A stretch of DNA of 7,760 bases from Verrucomicrobiota bacterium (GCA_018610125.1 JAHEOI010000297.1:1-7760), one strand, 5' to 3'; numbered from the stretch's first letter, positions 1 through 6,544 are shown. Notes: a model not told the origin generated them from the sequence alone. Translations and numbers: made by a program.

Positions 1-213
1 CAGCATGTCATACCGCTTCCGCTTGTCCGAATCGCCCAAGACCTCGTAAGCTTCGTTGATGTCCTTGAACTTCTGCTCACCCGCGGCTTTGTCCTTCGCG
101 ACGTCAGGGTGATACTCCCGTGCAAGCCGGCGAAAAGCCTTGCGAATCTCGTCCTGACCCGCTTGCCGAGACACCCCCAGGATCTTGTAGTAGTCTTTGA
201 ACTGCGTTCCCAT
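1..213 (-). CDS. DnaJ/CbpA-type J-domain co-chaperone, N-terminal part only
   Basis: Reading leftward from an ATG at 211-213 gives 71 residues before the window edge, and these form an almost complete J-domain. Helix I carries DYYKILGVS (residues 7-15). Helix II is basic (EIRKAFRRLAREY, 22-34). It is followed by the invariant HPD loop (35-37) that stimulates DnaK ATPase, then helix III FKDINEAYEVLGD (49-61) and KRKRYD (64-69). J-domain proteins deliver unfolded clients to Hsp70 in the cytoplasm. The DYYKILGV opening and short N-terminus fit DnaJ or CbpA-like proteins, but the G/F, zinc-finger and C-terminal regions that would separate them lie outside the window, so I give no symbol. There is no clear Shine-Dalgarno before the ATG. 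A strong terminator 29 bp upstream of the start suggests it is transcribed separately from the aldolase gene. Confidence 0.93.
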   Translation of the reverse strand, partial: MGTQFKDYYKILGVSRQAGQDEIRKAFRRLAREYHPDVAKDKAAGEQKFKDINEAYEVLGDSDKRKRYDML

Positions 214-242
214 ATATTTAAGCTGCTACCCGACAAATCCAA

Positions 243-283
243 CAAAAAAGCCGGACATCCCTTTCTCCAAAGAGACATCCGGC
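243..283 (-). terminator. Strong rho-independent terminator, minus strand
   Basis: Read on the minus strand, 283 down to 250 folds into a continuous 15-bp stem with a GGAG tetraloop. The arms are GCCGGATGTCTCTTT and AAAGGGATGTCCGGC, with three G-T wobbles and no bulge. Six T residues (A run at 244-249 on the plus strand) follow immediately. This is the textbook shape of an intrinsic terminator. It lies 142 bp past the aldolase stop and ends only about 30 bp before the J-domain start, so it most simply ends the aldolase transcript. Alternatively it could act as an attenuator in a leader of the J-domain gene if that gene's promoter lies in 284-425. There is no T run on the plus-strand side, so it should not work in the other direction. 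Confidence 0.9.
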
Positions 284-317
284 GTCCTGCTCGATCCGCC
301 AATCCGCAACTCAGCCC

Positions 318-354
318 CGTTTTGGGCGCCGTCGTTTTGCGCAACGTCGTTTTC
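318..354. repeat. Three CGTTTT(G/C) motifs at exact 15-bp spacing
   Basis: CGTTTTG occurs at 318-324 and 333-339, and CGTTTTC at 348-354, so the period is exactly 15 bp. The last two copies share a longer core, CGTCGTTTT. They lie in the non-coding spacer between the aldolase gene and the J-domain gene, upstream of the terminator hairpin in the minus-strand sense. They could be binding sites for a regulator of the J-domain gene, the decayed remains of a coding repeat, or chance. The rest of the 284-425 spacer shows no promoter I can support. Confidence 0.4.
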
Positions 355-425
355 GGTATCGCGGGGCCTCAAGCTCGCTCACGCGTCCCCCTTTCGGCGG
401 AGGCACTTCGTTGCGGGCACACTAC

Positions 426-1481
426 TTAGGCCACGGTAATCTCTGGATCAAGATAGACATCCTGAATCGTATTCAGCAGCTCGACGCCTTCCTTCATCGT
501 TCGCTGGAAGGCTTTACGTCCGGAAATCAAGCCGGTGCCCCCCGCACGCTTATTGATAATGGCAGTCTCGACGGCGTCCCCTAAATCACTCTCCCCAGAC
601 GAGGCCCCGCCGGAGTTGATTAGCCCGGCCCGTCCCATATAGCAGTTCACGACCTGATAGCGTGTCAGATCAATCGGGTGGTCGCTGGTCAAATGACTGT
701 AGACCCGGTCGTGCGTCTTGCCGAATTTCTCAAGGGCCTTATAGCCGCCATTGTTGGTTGGCTGCTTCTGCTTGATAATGTCGGCTTCAATTGTCACACC
801 CAGGTGGTTGGCCTGACCGGTCAAATCGGCACTGGTATGGTAGTCCTGGTCTTGCTTGAACGCCGGATTGCGTAGATAGCACCAAAGAATAGTCGCCATC
901 CCCAATTCATGAGCGCGGTGGAATGCGCGAGCGGTCTCCTGGATCTGGCGGTCCGCCTCGTCCGAGCCAAAGTAGATGGTCGCGCCGACTGCCGCCGCAC
1001 CCATATTCCAAGCCTGCTCAACCCGCCCAAAGTAGATCTGATCGAATTTGTTGGGATAGGTCAGCAGCTCGTTATGATTGAGCTTCACGATAAAAGGAAT
1101 CTTGTGGGCGTACTTCCGGGAAACAGCGCCTAATCCTCCCAACGTGGACGCTACGGCGTTGCATCCCCCCTCAATCGCCAGCCTGACAATGTTTTTCGGG
1201 TCGAAATACTCCGGATTCGGTGCAAAGCTCGCCCCCGCCGAATGCTCGATTCCTTGGTCCACCGGCAATATCGAGAGATAGCCGGTGCCGGCAAGCCGTC
1301 CATGATGGAACATCCAATTCAAGCTCTGCAAGACCCGTGAAGAACGGTCGCTCTCGGCGTAGACCCGATCCACAAAATCCGGGCCGGGCAGATAAAGCTG
1401 CTCCTTCGGCACCGTCTGGCACTTGTGCTTTAATAAATATTTCTTCTTCTCTCCAAGTAGTTGCTCAATCTCTGAATTCAT
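426..1481 (-). CDS. fbaB: Class I fructose-bisphosphate aldolase (FbaB/DhnA family)
   Basis: This cytoplasmic enzyme reversibly splits fructose 1,6-bisphosphate into dihydroxyacetone phosphate and glyceraldehyde 3-phosphate, using a lysine Schiff base and no metal. The 351-residue product resembles Escherichia coli FbaB, as I recall it, over its whole length. Matching blocks are QLYLPG, GRLAGTGYLSILPVDQG (about 62-77), ASFAPNPEYFDPKNIV, VKLNHNE (132-138), GATIYFGS, DLTGQANHL, ADIIKQK (233-239), NNGGYKA, NCYMGRAGLINSGGAS and INKRAGGTGLISGRKAF. By alignment with the family, Lys237 in ADIIKQK is the likely Schiff-base residue. I start at the ATG at 1479-1481 because MNSEIEQLLG lines up with the E. 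coli N-terminus. A GTG at 1524-1526 would add 15 residues without homology, and neither start has a good ribosome-binding site. A terminator lies downstream at 243-283. The role may be glycolytic or gluconeogenic. Confidence 0.95.
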   Translation of the reverse strand: MNSEIEQLLGEKKKYLLKHKCQTVPKEQLYLPGPDFVDRVYAESDRSSRVLQSLNWMFHHGRLAGTGYLSILPVDQGIEHSAGASFAPNPEYFDPKNIVRLAIEGGCNAVASTLGGLGAVSRKYAHKIPFIVKLNHNELLTYPNKFDQIYFGRVEQAWNMGAAAVGATIYFGSDEADRQIQETARAFHRAHELGMATILWCYLRNPAFKQDQDYHTSADLTGQANHLGVTIEADIIKQKQPTNNGGYKALEKFGKTHDRVYSHLTSDHPIDLTRYQVVNCYMGRAGLINSGGASSGESDLGDAVETAIINKRAGGTGLISGRKAFQRTMKEGVELLNTIQDVYLDPEITVA

Positions 1482-1827
1482 ACGCTGTCTGGAATCCGTG
1501 TCATCCACGCATATCACCAAGTCCACTCACAAAAAAGGACCCGCTGCGGATGACCGGAAGGCTTTGACTTCTTTCCTGGTTCCCCCACCCCTCTCCCAAT
1601 GTTCCCGTCAGATAAGATTCTTCCAAACTCCCCGGATGTCCACCCGAAAAAACGGCCCTGCATTAACGCACCTCAATGATACCCGCTACACTCCGGCAAC
1701 CGCTACTTGCTGGCCCTTTGCACTCATAACAATCTTCTGTTAAGCGGTTTAAGAAGCGATGACTTCCCGAAAGAGGTGGCGAGCAGGGAATGGCTGAGCG
1801 GTGCCGAGTAACGCTGGGAGAGGGGCA

Positions 1828-1867
1828 ACGGCAGGAAATCCGGGGTGACGGCAGGATATCCGGGAAC
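1828..1867. repeat. 20-bp tandem duplication
   Basis: Two adjacent 20-bp units start at 1828 and 1848. They match at 16 of their first 17 positions (ACGGCAGGAAATCCGGG and ACGGCAGGATATCCGGG) and then diverge over the last three bases. The second unit contains the perfect palindrome GGATATCC; in the first the same position is the imperfect GGAAATCC. The repeat lies about 130-170 bp before the start at 1998, so it could be a pair of operator sites or simple slippage. Confidence 0.55.
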
Positions 1868-1912
1868 GACCCTGCGCCCGGCTAAAGGTCCGGAAAGGAA
1901 TAAGTGCGCCAT

Positions 1913-1941
1913 TTGCCGGAGCCGCTTTTGGTTTCCGGCAA
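1913..1941 (+). promoter_or_regulatory. Leader hairpin upstream of the unknown gene
   Basis: TTGCCGGA (1913-1920) is the exact reverse complement of TCCGGCAA (1934-1941). The stem can extend inward by GCC (1921-1923) pairing with GGT (1930-1932) across one bulged T, leaving a small GCTTTT loop. No T run follows it on the plus strand, so it is not a normal intrinsic terminator for rightward transcripts. It ends 56 bp before the ATG at 1998, a position fitting a 5' leader structure, but no function is shown. Confidence 0.4.
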
Positions 1942-1987
1942 GGGGCCCCGCCGGCAAGCGCCCGGAGGCATTGAACGTTGTGCATTT

Positions 1988-1993
1988 GGAAGG
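1988..1993 (+). promoter_or_regulatory. Ribosome-binding site fixing the start at 1998
   Basis: GGAAGG at 1988-1993 lies four bases before the ATG at 1998-2000. The spacing is slightly short, but this is the only purine-rich Shine-Dalgarno near a start in this frame. It supports starting at 1998 rather than at the GTG at 1845 of the same open frame. Confidence 0.6.
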
Positions 1994-1997
1994 ACTT

Positions 1998-2789
1998 ATG
2001 GAGCTATCAGAAGCCGATCTCAGGTTTCTCGTCGAGACCGTCGCGACCAAACGCCGCGACTACGACCGGATGCAGCAGATTGTGCGTGATAAGCCCGATT
2101 TCCAAGAAACGCTCCTCGAGGAGCCCAAGCTTGTTCAACGCCTTCTCAATGACGAGGAAACGTTCGTTCGCATTTCCCCACAGCTCCTCTTCTCGATTTT
2201 GCTCCGGCAAGTCCGACGTGATCTCAACCGCGATACCTATACCCTCGATTGGGCTGACTCCAATGAAAGGCTCCCGGTCTTCGACACCAATGAGATTGCG
2301 GGTCTCCTGGAAGATCCACGCACACGGGATTACCTCGTCGACCTGCTATGCTCCTTTGTCAAAGCCGAGAGCACCGTCGTGACATGGAGGGATCGGAAAC
2401 GCTTTCGAAAGCGACGTTTCAGCAACCTCGACATGGACGATATGATCCAATTGAGCAAGCTGGTGGAACCGGTCTTAACCGGTCGCTATTACAAGCGCGC
2501 CGCCGACATTGCATTGTTCATGACCGGCATCTATCCCGATCACATGAACCGGTTTCAAGCTCGAGCTAGACGACGCCTTGCCACCCAGCGCACGCTTACC
2601 CAATACGAACAGGAAGGAAGCCACTTTTACCAGCTCGCCGCCCGGGCTTTCGAGGATCCGTCCCTCCGGCAATCCTTAACGACGCTGTCAGAAAGCTTCA
2701 CGCTAGCTCGTCGAGCCTTCAATGCCTTGGCGGACCGCTACCTCCACACCCGCAGAGAATCGTACTTCAGGGGATCAGAGACCGGGTGA
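1998..2789 (+). CDS. Uncharacterised soluble helical protein, 263 aa
   Basis: I do not recognise a named family. The product is 263 residues with no signal peptide and no membrane segment. It is charged, rich in Arg, Asp, Glu and Leu, and predicted mostly helical. It starts MELSEADLRFLVETVATKRRD. Later come a basic patch (RDRKRFRKRR, 131-140), an acidic stretch LDMDDM (144-149), and a hydrophobic segment ADIALFMTGIYPDH (169-182) followed by YEQEGSHFYQLAARAF (203-218). That last arrangement, a GxxP turn and then Y-x(5)-H-x-Y, is the part most likely to be conserved. The open frame reaches back to 1845, but the ribosome site and the loss of plausible protein sequence upstream favour 1998. It converges on the DUF3109-like gene with only 24 bp between the two stops and no terminator between them. 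The function is unknown. Confidence 0.85.
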   Translation: MELSEADLRFLVETVATKRRDYDRMQQIVRDKPDFQETLLEEPKLVQRLLNDEETFVRISPQLLFSILLRQVRRDLNRDTYTLDWADSNERLPVFDTNEIAGLLEDPRTRDYLVDLLCSFVKAESTVVTWRDRKRFRKRRFSNLDMDDMIQLSKLVEPVLTGRYYKRAADIALFMTGIYPDHMNRFQARARRRLATQRTLTQYEQEGSHFYQLAARAFEDPSLRQSLTTLSESFTLARRAFNALADRYLHTRRESYFRGSETG

Positions 2790-2813
2790 TGTCGCTCCCT
2801 TTCAGTAGCCAAG

Positions 2814-3464
2814 CTATGCCGTAGACCATCGCCTCGCTCGCTGCTTTTCGATAATTTCCGGCACCGACAAGCCGCTGTTGGCCCAGACCGGCACTTTAGG
2901 GTTTTCTTCGAAGTATCGAAGCTCCTCCGCCAAGGTAATCGACCAAAGCTCACCATCCTCCCGATGACGCCCACAGCGAGCGCAGGTCGTGAAGCCGGGA
3001 TAGCGGCTACCAGTGCGGTCCGGATCCTCTGCATGGTTCTTTGGAGGTGGAACCGGTCTGCCATCGGCAATCTTTAAGGGGAAAAGCCAACAGGCCGAGG
3101 GCTTAAAGGTCCATGGATGGATGCCGACCTTCTCCCCAAGCTTCTGGAGCTTGCAAAATCCCTTTTCGTCAGCAAAGACACATCGGGTTGCCGCAAAATG
3201 CGTCGGATAATCTGTCGCTCGATAGCTGTGTGGCTTGACGGCGGTCTTGCGTCCTATGAATCGACCCTCCCAATAGCCATCGACGAGGAAATCTCCCGGC
3301 AGGTCTTGGAAATCCTCCGGAGAGAAAGCCACAATCTCGTTTAAGTAACGCTCCTCCCCCTCCAAAAGATAAGCCCCGTCATAACAGCACATCGCCTCAC
3401 AACTCTCGATGTCGCATCGCGCAAGCCTGCACTTTCCCTTTTCAGAGCATCCGTTTTCACTCAT
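2814..3464 (-). CDS. Cysteine-rich DUF3109/YkgJ-like putative metal-binding protein
   Basis: The 216-residue product has a dense cysteine pattern: C12, C17, C22 and the pair C26-C27 near the N-terminus, C95 and C104, C125 in the sequence KPSACWLFPL (121-130), and C161-x-x-C164. The order (an N-terminal cluster ending in CC, a C-x8-C pair, then KP-x-xC-xL-x-P) is what I know from DUF3109 proteins and the related YkgJ-type clusters. These are suspected to bind zinc or an iron-sulfur centre but have no settled reaction. There is no signal peptide, so it should be cytoplasmic. I start at the ATG at 3462-3464; an ATG at 3492-3494 would add ten residues and overlap dctM. With the chosen start the gap to dctM is 22 bp, so co-transcription with the TRAP genes is likely. 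The ribosome site is weak (GAG, seven bases away), so coupling to dctM translation is plausible. Confidence 0.85.
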   Translation of the reverse strand: MSENGCSEKGKCRLARCDIESCEAMCCYDGAYLLEGEERYLNEIVAFSPEDFQDLPGDFLVDGYWEGRFIGRKTAVKPHSYRATDYPTHFAATRCVFADEKGFCKLQKLGEKVGIHPWTFKPSACWLFPLKIADGRPVPPPKNHAEDPDRTGSRYPGFTTCARCGRHREDGELWSITLAEELRYFEENPKVPVWANSGLSVPEIIEKQRARRWSTA

Positions 3465-3486
3465 AAGATTACTCGAAACCCTATCG

Positions 3487-4824
3487 TTACACATTCGGCG
3501 ATACCAAGCGTGGGAGCCAAAGAATCCACTCCTGCGGCAGGTAAGTAATGACAAAGAGGGCGAGGACCAACGCGCCATAGAACGGGAGCATAGGCCGGAC
3601 CAAGCGAGTGATGCTTGTACCGCCGACGCCGCACCCGACAAATAAGACGGTGCCAACCGGCGGCGTGCAGAGCCCAATGCAGAGATTGACGATCATGACC
3701 AGCCCGAAATGGATCGGGTGCATGTCGAGTGTCGTCACGGCGATTTGACTGAATATCGGGGTAAAGATCAGCACCGCCGGCGTCATATCCATGAAGGTCC
3801 CGACAAACAACAAGATCAAATTGATCACCAAGAGCAAGGCGTATTTGTTCTCAGTGAGGCCAACCAGGGTTTCGGTCACCATCTGGGGCAATTGAAGTCG
3901 CACCATCAGATTCCCCATAGCCTTACTCGTTGCGATCAGCAGAAAGATAAAGGCGGTCGTGACGGCTGTCGTCTGGAGAATTTTCGGGATATCTTGCCAT
4001 CCGATTTGCCGGTAAACAAAGACCGCCAGGATGAAGGAATAGATCACCGCAGCCGCGCTTGCCTGAGTCGCGGTAAAGAACCCTCCTATAATTCCCCCAA
4101 GCACAATGACCATCATCAACATCCCGAGTATGGCGCGACGAAACCGTCTGACACCTTCTTTTAGTGACAATGGGTCGCGGGGGCGCACGCGATTTCGGAC
4201 CGCGTGAACGGCGGCAACCACCATCAGGCTCATTGCTATAATCACCCCGGGAAGAAAACCTCCCATAAACATCGCGCCCACATTGACCACCATGCCGCCG
4301 ACATCCCCCCAGGCAACGGCAAAGATAATCATGATATTCGACGGCGGGATAACCAGCCCCAACGTCGCGGCGGAAAGGGTTAAGGCGGTGCTGAATTCCC
4401 GGTTGTAGCCCATGCGGCGCATCTCAGGGATCATAAACGTCCCGATCGAGCTGGTTGCCGCCGTTGCCGAGCCCGAAATGGCGCCGAAGAGCATGCATCC
4501 GACGACGTTCGCATACGAGACCCCTCCGGATAACCTGCCAAATAGGACATCGGCAAAATCAACGAGGCGTCTTGCAACACCGCCCGCCCCCATCAAGAGA
4601 CCGGAGAGCACAAACAGGGGGATCGCCAAGAGTGCGTAGGAATCGATTCCGTGCCACATGTCTTTGGCGACCTGGAAAAGCACGAGCTGCGGCCGATCCG
4701 GCCAGAGGCAAAGGTAGCTTAGGACGGTCGAAATCCCGATGCTAAAGGCGATCGGGATGTTATGGGACACCAGCAGGAGGAACGAGCCGATCAGCACCAC
4801 GATCGCCAATGTCTCCGGGGTCAT
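3487..4824 (-). CDS. dctM: TRAP transporter large permease subunit (DctM)
   Basis: DctM is the membrane channel of tripartite ATP-independent periplasmic transporters; it couples ion entry to uptake of the solute delivered by DctP. The 445-residue product has the usual length and is almost wholly hydrophobic, with about a dozen membrane segments. Family motifs are visible: NIPIAFSIG (22-30), GAISGSATAATSSIGTFMIP (114-133), GLVIPPSNIMIIFA (156-169), GTFMDMTPAVLIFTPI (342-357) and CTPPVGTVLFVGC (386-398). The usual TPTEA motif is here TATQA (251-255), replacing the glutamate by glutamine. The start ATG overlaps the dctQ stop as ATGA, and AAGGAG lies seven bases upstream (plus-strand 4832-4837), so the two membrane subunits should be made in a coupled way. 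Confidence 0.96.
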   Translation of the reverse strand: MTPETLAIVVLIGSFLLLVSHNIPIAFSIGISTVLSYLCLWPDRPQLVLFQVAKDMWHGIDSYALLAIPLFVLSGLLMGAGGVARRLVDFADVLFGRLSGGVSYANVVGCMLFGAISGSATAATSSIGTFMIPEMRRMGYNREFSTALTLSAATLGLVIPPSNIMIIFAVAWGDVGGMVVNVGAMFMGGFLPGVIIAMSLMVVAAVHAVRNRVRPRDPLSLKEGVRRFRRAILGMLMMVIVLGGIIGGFFTATQASAAAVIYSFILAVFVYRQIGWQDIPKILQTTAVTTAFIFLLIATSKAMGNLMVRLQLPQMVTETLVGLTENKYALLLVINLILLFVGTFMDMTPAVLIFTPIFSQIAVTTLDMHPIHFGLVMIVNLCIGLCTPPVGTVLFVGCGVGGTSITRLVRPMLPFYGALVLALFVITYLPQEWILWLPRLVSPNV

Positions 4825-5456
4825 GTCGTTTCTCCTTCCGCGTCTTCAAGGGGGGCCGTGGTTTCCACAGGCCGAGGATAAATCAGGTGATGCAAGCAAT
4901 AGGCAAGGTTTAATGCCCCGGCAAGGACGAGCACGATATAAAACCACCCGCGATTCAGCGCTTGGATCCCGGGCATTTTCGAGCCCATTTCGAAGGCCCT
5001 GCTGCAAACGAGGTAACCACCGATTACCAGGACAAAGAGTGAAAAGAGCCCCACCAGCGTCGTTGATATGTAATCGAGGACAACCCTCACTTTGTAAGGG
5101 TAATAACGGACCAACGCATCGACTCCCAGGTGGGCACGCCGGCGCAGAGCCAGGGTACTACCCAGAATTCCGACCCAAACCAAAAGCGTTTGGGATGCCG
5201 TATTAATCGGCGCCGAGGATGCCGCCACAACATCCAGACCCCATTCAAGCAATGAAGGCAATGCCCCGGAGGAGATCCCTTTTCTCGACAGGCTGGCAAC
5301 CGCACTGCTCAAGATCGGCTGAATCGCGCCATTGAGGAGAATCTCCCCGGTCACGCACAAGACCATTCCCGCCACAAGCGCGATAAGTACAATCGAAAGA
5401 AACCGGTCAAGGACGGCGTAAGCGCTTTCCAATCGTTGAGGTGGTTGTCCTTCCAT
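4821..5456 (-). CDS. dctQ: TRAP transporter small permease subunit (DctQ), with enlarged loop
   Basis: DctQ is the four-helix membrane subunit that pairs with DctM. Helices are visible at about 19-41, 88-105, 127-149 and 171-190. The signature just after the second helix, ALRRRAHLGVDAL (103-115), matches the conserved RR-x-AH segment of the family, and NRGWFYIVL (168-176) fits the last helix. At 211 residues it is longer than the roughly 160-180 usual for DctQ. The excess lies mainly between helices 1 and 2 (about 42-87), a stretch rich in Ser, Ala and Gly that should face the periplasm. The start is well supported: GGTGGAG lies seven bases upstream (plus-strand 5464-5470). The gap to dctP is 44 bp and the stop overlaps the dctM start, which places it in the middle of one operon. 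Confidence 0.94.
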   Translation of the reverse strand: MEGQPPQRLESAYAVLDRFLSIVLIALVAGMVLCVTGEILLNGAIQPILSSAVASLSRKGISSGALPSLLEWGLDVVAASSAPINTASQTLLVWVGILGSTLALRRRAHLGVDALVRYYPYKVRVVLDYISTTLVGLFSLFVLVIGGYLVCSRAFEMGSKMPGIQALNRGWFYIVLVLAGALNLAYCLHHLIYPRPVETTAPLEDAEGETT

Positions 5457-5500
5457 TCCCGGGCTCCACCTTCGACCGCAGAGGTTGGGAGCGAGAGCGC

Positions 5501-6532
5501 CTACTCCTCCTTTGTCTCGTCCGCTTGTCCCTTCTCGACCTTGACCTTCCGGATACGCTCCACGTAATCCATCACGTCCTCACCTTCGAATTGCTTATAG
5601 ATAGATTTCGTCGCTTCAATGAACGGCTTCTTGTCTGGACGCGTGAATGTGACGCCCGCTTTTCGCATCGCTTTCATCTGTTGTCGGCGTTCTTTCTGCC
5701 ACAACTCTCGTTGATATTCGACCGCAACATCCGCGGCCTCCTCAATGATTTTTTGCTCTTCCGAAGTCAACCCGCGCCACCGCTTGGCGCTCATCACCAA
5801 GATATCCGGAATCCGGACATGCTCATCGAAGACATAGTACGGGGCCACCTTGTAATGTTGGGTCGTGTAATAGCTCGGGATATTGTTTTCGGCGCCTGCC
5901 ACAACCCCGCTGTCCAAAGCCGTATAAAGCTCCGAAAAAGCAATCTGCTGCGGGGAAGCACCGAGTGATTCAACGAGCTTCTGCATCATCACGCTCTTTT
6001 GGACCCGGATTTTCATCCCTTGGAGGTCCTTCGGACCAGTGACCTTTTTCTTGGTATAGAACGATCGGGCGCCCGCGTCAAAGTAGCAGATCCCTTTCAA
6101 GTTCTGGTCAATGGCCATATTGAGGAGCTCCTGACCAATCTCTCCCTTGAGCACCTGCCACATATGCTCGGAGCTCCGAAATAGGTAAGGGAGGGAGTAG
6201 ATCTTGGCCAAATCGGTCTTCGTCTCGAGGATGGTCGTCGAAACCTTGGTAAAGGCATCCGTGTCATTGCTGACATTATCCACGAGCTCCTGCTCGTTCC
6301 CAAGGGTCCCGCCTGGATGAATCTTAATCACCATTTCCCCCTCACTCCGCTCTTCAACCTCGTCGGCAAATTTCACGAGCGCCTTGTGCACGGGATGGTC
6401 CGTGTTCAAGACATGGGGAAGGTGCAATACGTGCTCCGCTGTGCTACCGCCTCCGCAGGAAGCAAGCCCTCCGATTACCGCCAAGCATACCGTCCCAACC
6501 GCCATCGAGCCTATCGCTTTACGCCACATCAC
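5501..6532 (-). CDS. dctP: TRAP transporter substrate-binding lipoprotein (DctP)
   Basis: DctP is the extracytoplasmic receptor that captures the solute and hands it to DctQM. The 343-residue product begins with a basic end, a hydrophobic core and a lipobox LASC (23-26), so Cys26 should be lipidated and the protein anchored to a membrane rather than free in the periplasm. Family features follow: PGGTLGNEQELVD (73-85), SLPYLFRS (113-120), GARSFYTKKKVTGPKDLQG (154-172), MKIRVQKS (173-180), FSELYTALDSGVVAGAENN (199-217) and a charged helical C-terminus. Arg176 in MKIRV matches the arginine that, in characterised family members, holds the substrate carboxylate; Arg156 may help. An organic or sugar acid is therefore likely, but the exact ligand cannot be read. 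It is first in the operon. The start is GTG at 6530-6532 with ATG directly after it. Confidence 0.95.
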   Translation of the reverse strand: MMWRKAIGSMAVGTVCLAVIGGLASCGGGSTAEHVLHLPHVLNTDHPVHKALVKFADEVEERSEGEMVIKIHPGGTLGNEQELVDNVSNDTDAFTKVSTTILETKTDLAKIYSLPYLFRSSEHMWQVLKGEIGQELLNMAIDQNLKGICYFDAGARSFYTKKKVTGPKDLQGMKIRVQKSVMMQKLVESLGASPQQIAFSELYTALDSGVVAGAENNIPSYYTTQHYKVAPYYVFDEHVRIPDILVMSAKRWRGLTSEEQKIIEEAADVAVEYQRELWQKERRQQMKAMRKAGVTFTRPDKKPFIEATKSIYKQFEGEDVMDYVERIRKVKVEKGQADETKEE

Positions 6533-6539
6533 CTTCGTT

Positions 6540-6544
6540 CTCCT
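6540..6544 (-). promoter_or_regulatory. Ribosome-binding site of dctP
   Basis: On the minus strand AGGAG lies seven bases before the GTG at 6530-6532 and ten before the adjacent ATG at 6527-6529. The spacing favours the GTG start, though the choice changes only one residue. A TAAAAT on the minus strand (plus-strand 6555-6560) is a possible -10 box, but I find no convincing -35 at the right distance. Confidence 0.65.

Larger units (their letters stand above)
1482..1997. other. Long divergent spacer (516 bp) between fbaB and an unknown gene
   Basis: No convincing gene lies here; the open frames on both strands lack ribosome sites, domains or coding character. It must hold the promoters for the leftward aldolase gene and the rightward gene at 1998. 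One minus-strand TATCAT (plus-strand 1676-1681) resembles a -10 box but has no good -35 at 16-18 bp, so I do not call a promoter. The right half is rich in CCGG, with a 20-bp tandem repeat at 1828-1867 and a hairpin at 1913-1941. GGGGCCCC and two CCGGCAAG copies (1935-1942, 1951-1958) follow the hairpin. I see no tRNA or known riboswitch signature. Confidence 0.6.

Noticed and set aside
1482..1526. Aldolase start at the GTG at 1524-1526.
   Set aside because: The extra 15 residues do not match the family, whereas the ATG at 1479-1481 aligns with the E. coli FbaB N-terminus. No ribosome site favours either, so some doubt remains.
1886..1911. GGTCCGGAAAGGAA resembles the conserved tip of bacterial SRP (4.5S) RNA.
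   Set aside because: The invariant SRP tip is GGTCCGGAAGGAAGCAGCC. Here an extra A is inserted and AAGTGCGCC replaces the GCAGCC part, and the flanks do not form the long SRP stem.
1749..1985. Open frame on the minus strand in the aldolase upstream spacer (78 codons).
   Set aside because: No ribosome site, a low-complexity Pro/Ala/Arg composition, and it only reflects the GC-rich repeat region.
1845..1997. N-terminal extension of the unknown protein from a GTG at 1845.
   Set aside because: The added 51 residues run through the tandem repeat and hairpin and show no domain character; the only ribosome site lies before 1998.
3465..3677. Extension of the DUF3109-like protein upstream to 3677, overlapping the end of dctM.
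   Set aside because: The added 71 residues are the antisense-frame shadow of the dctM 3' end; the cysteine-rich family begins near MSENGCSEKG at 3464.
5441..5968. Plus-strand open frame of 175 codons opposite dctP and the start of dctQ.
   Set aside because: It lies opposite clear TRAP coding sequence and has no recognisable domain or ribosome site.
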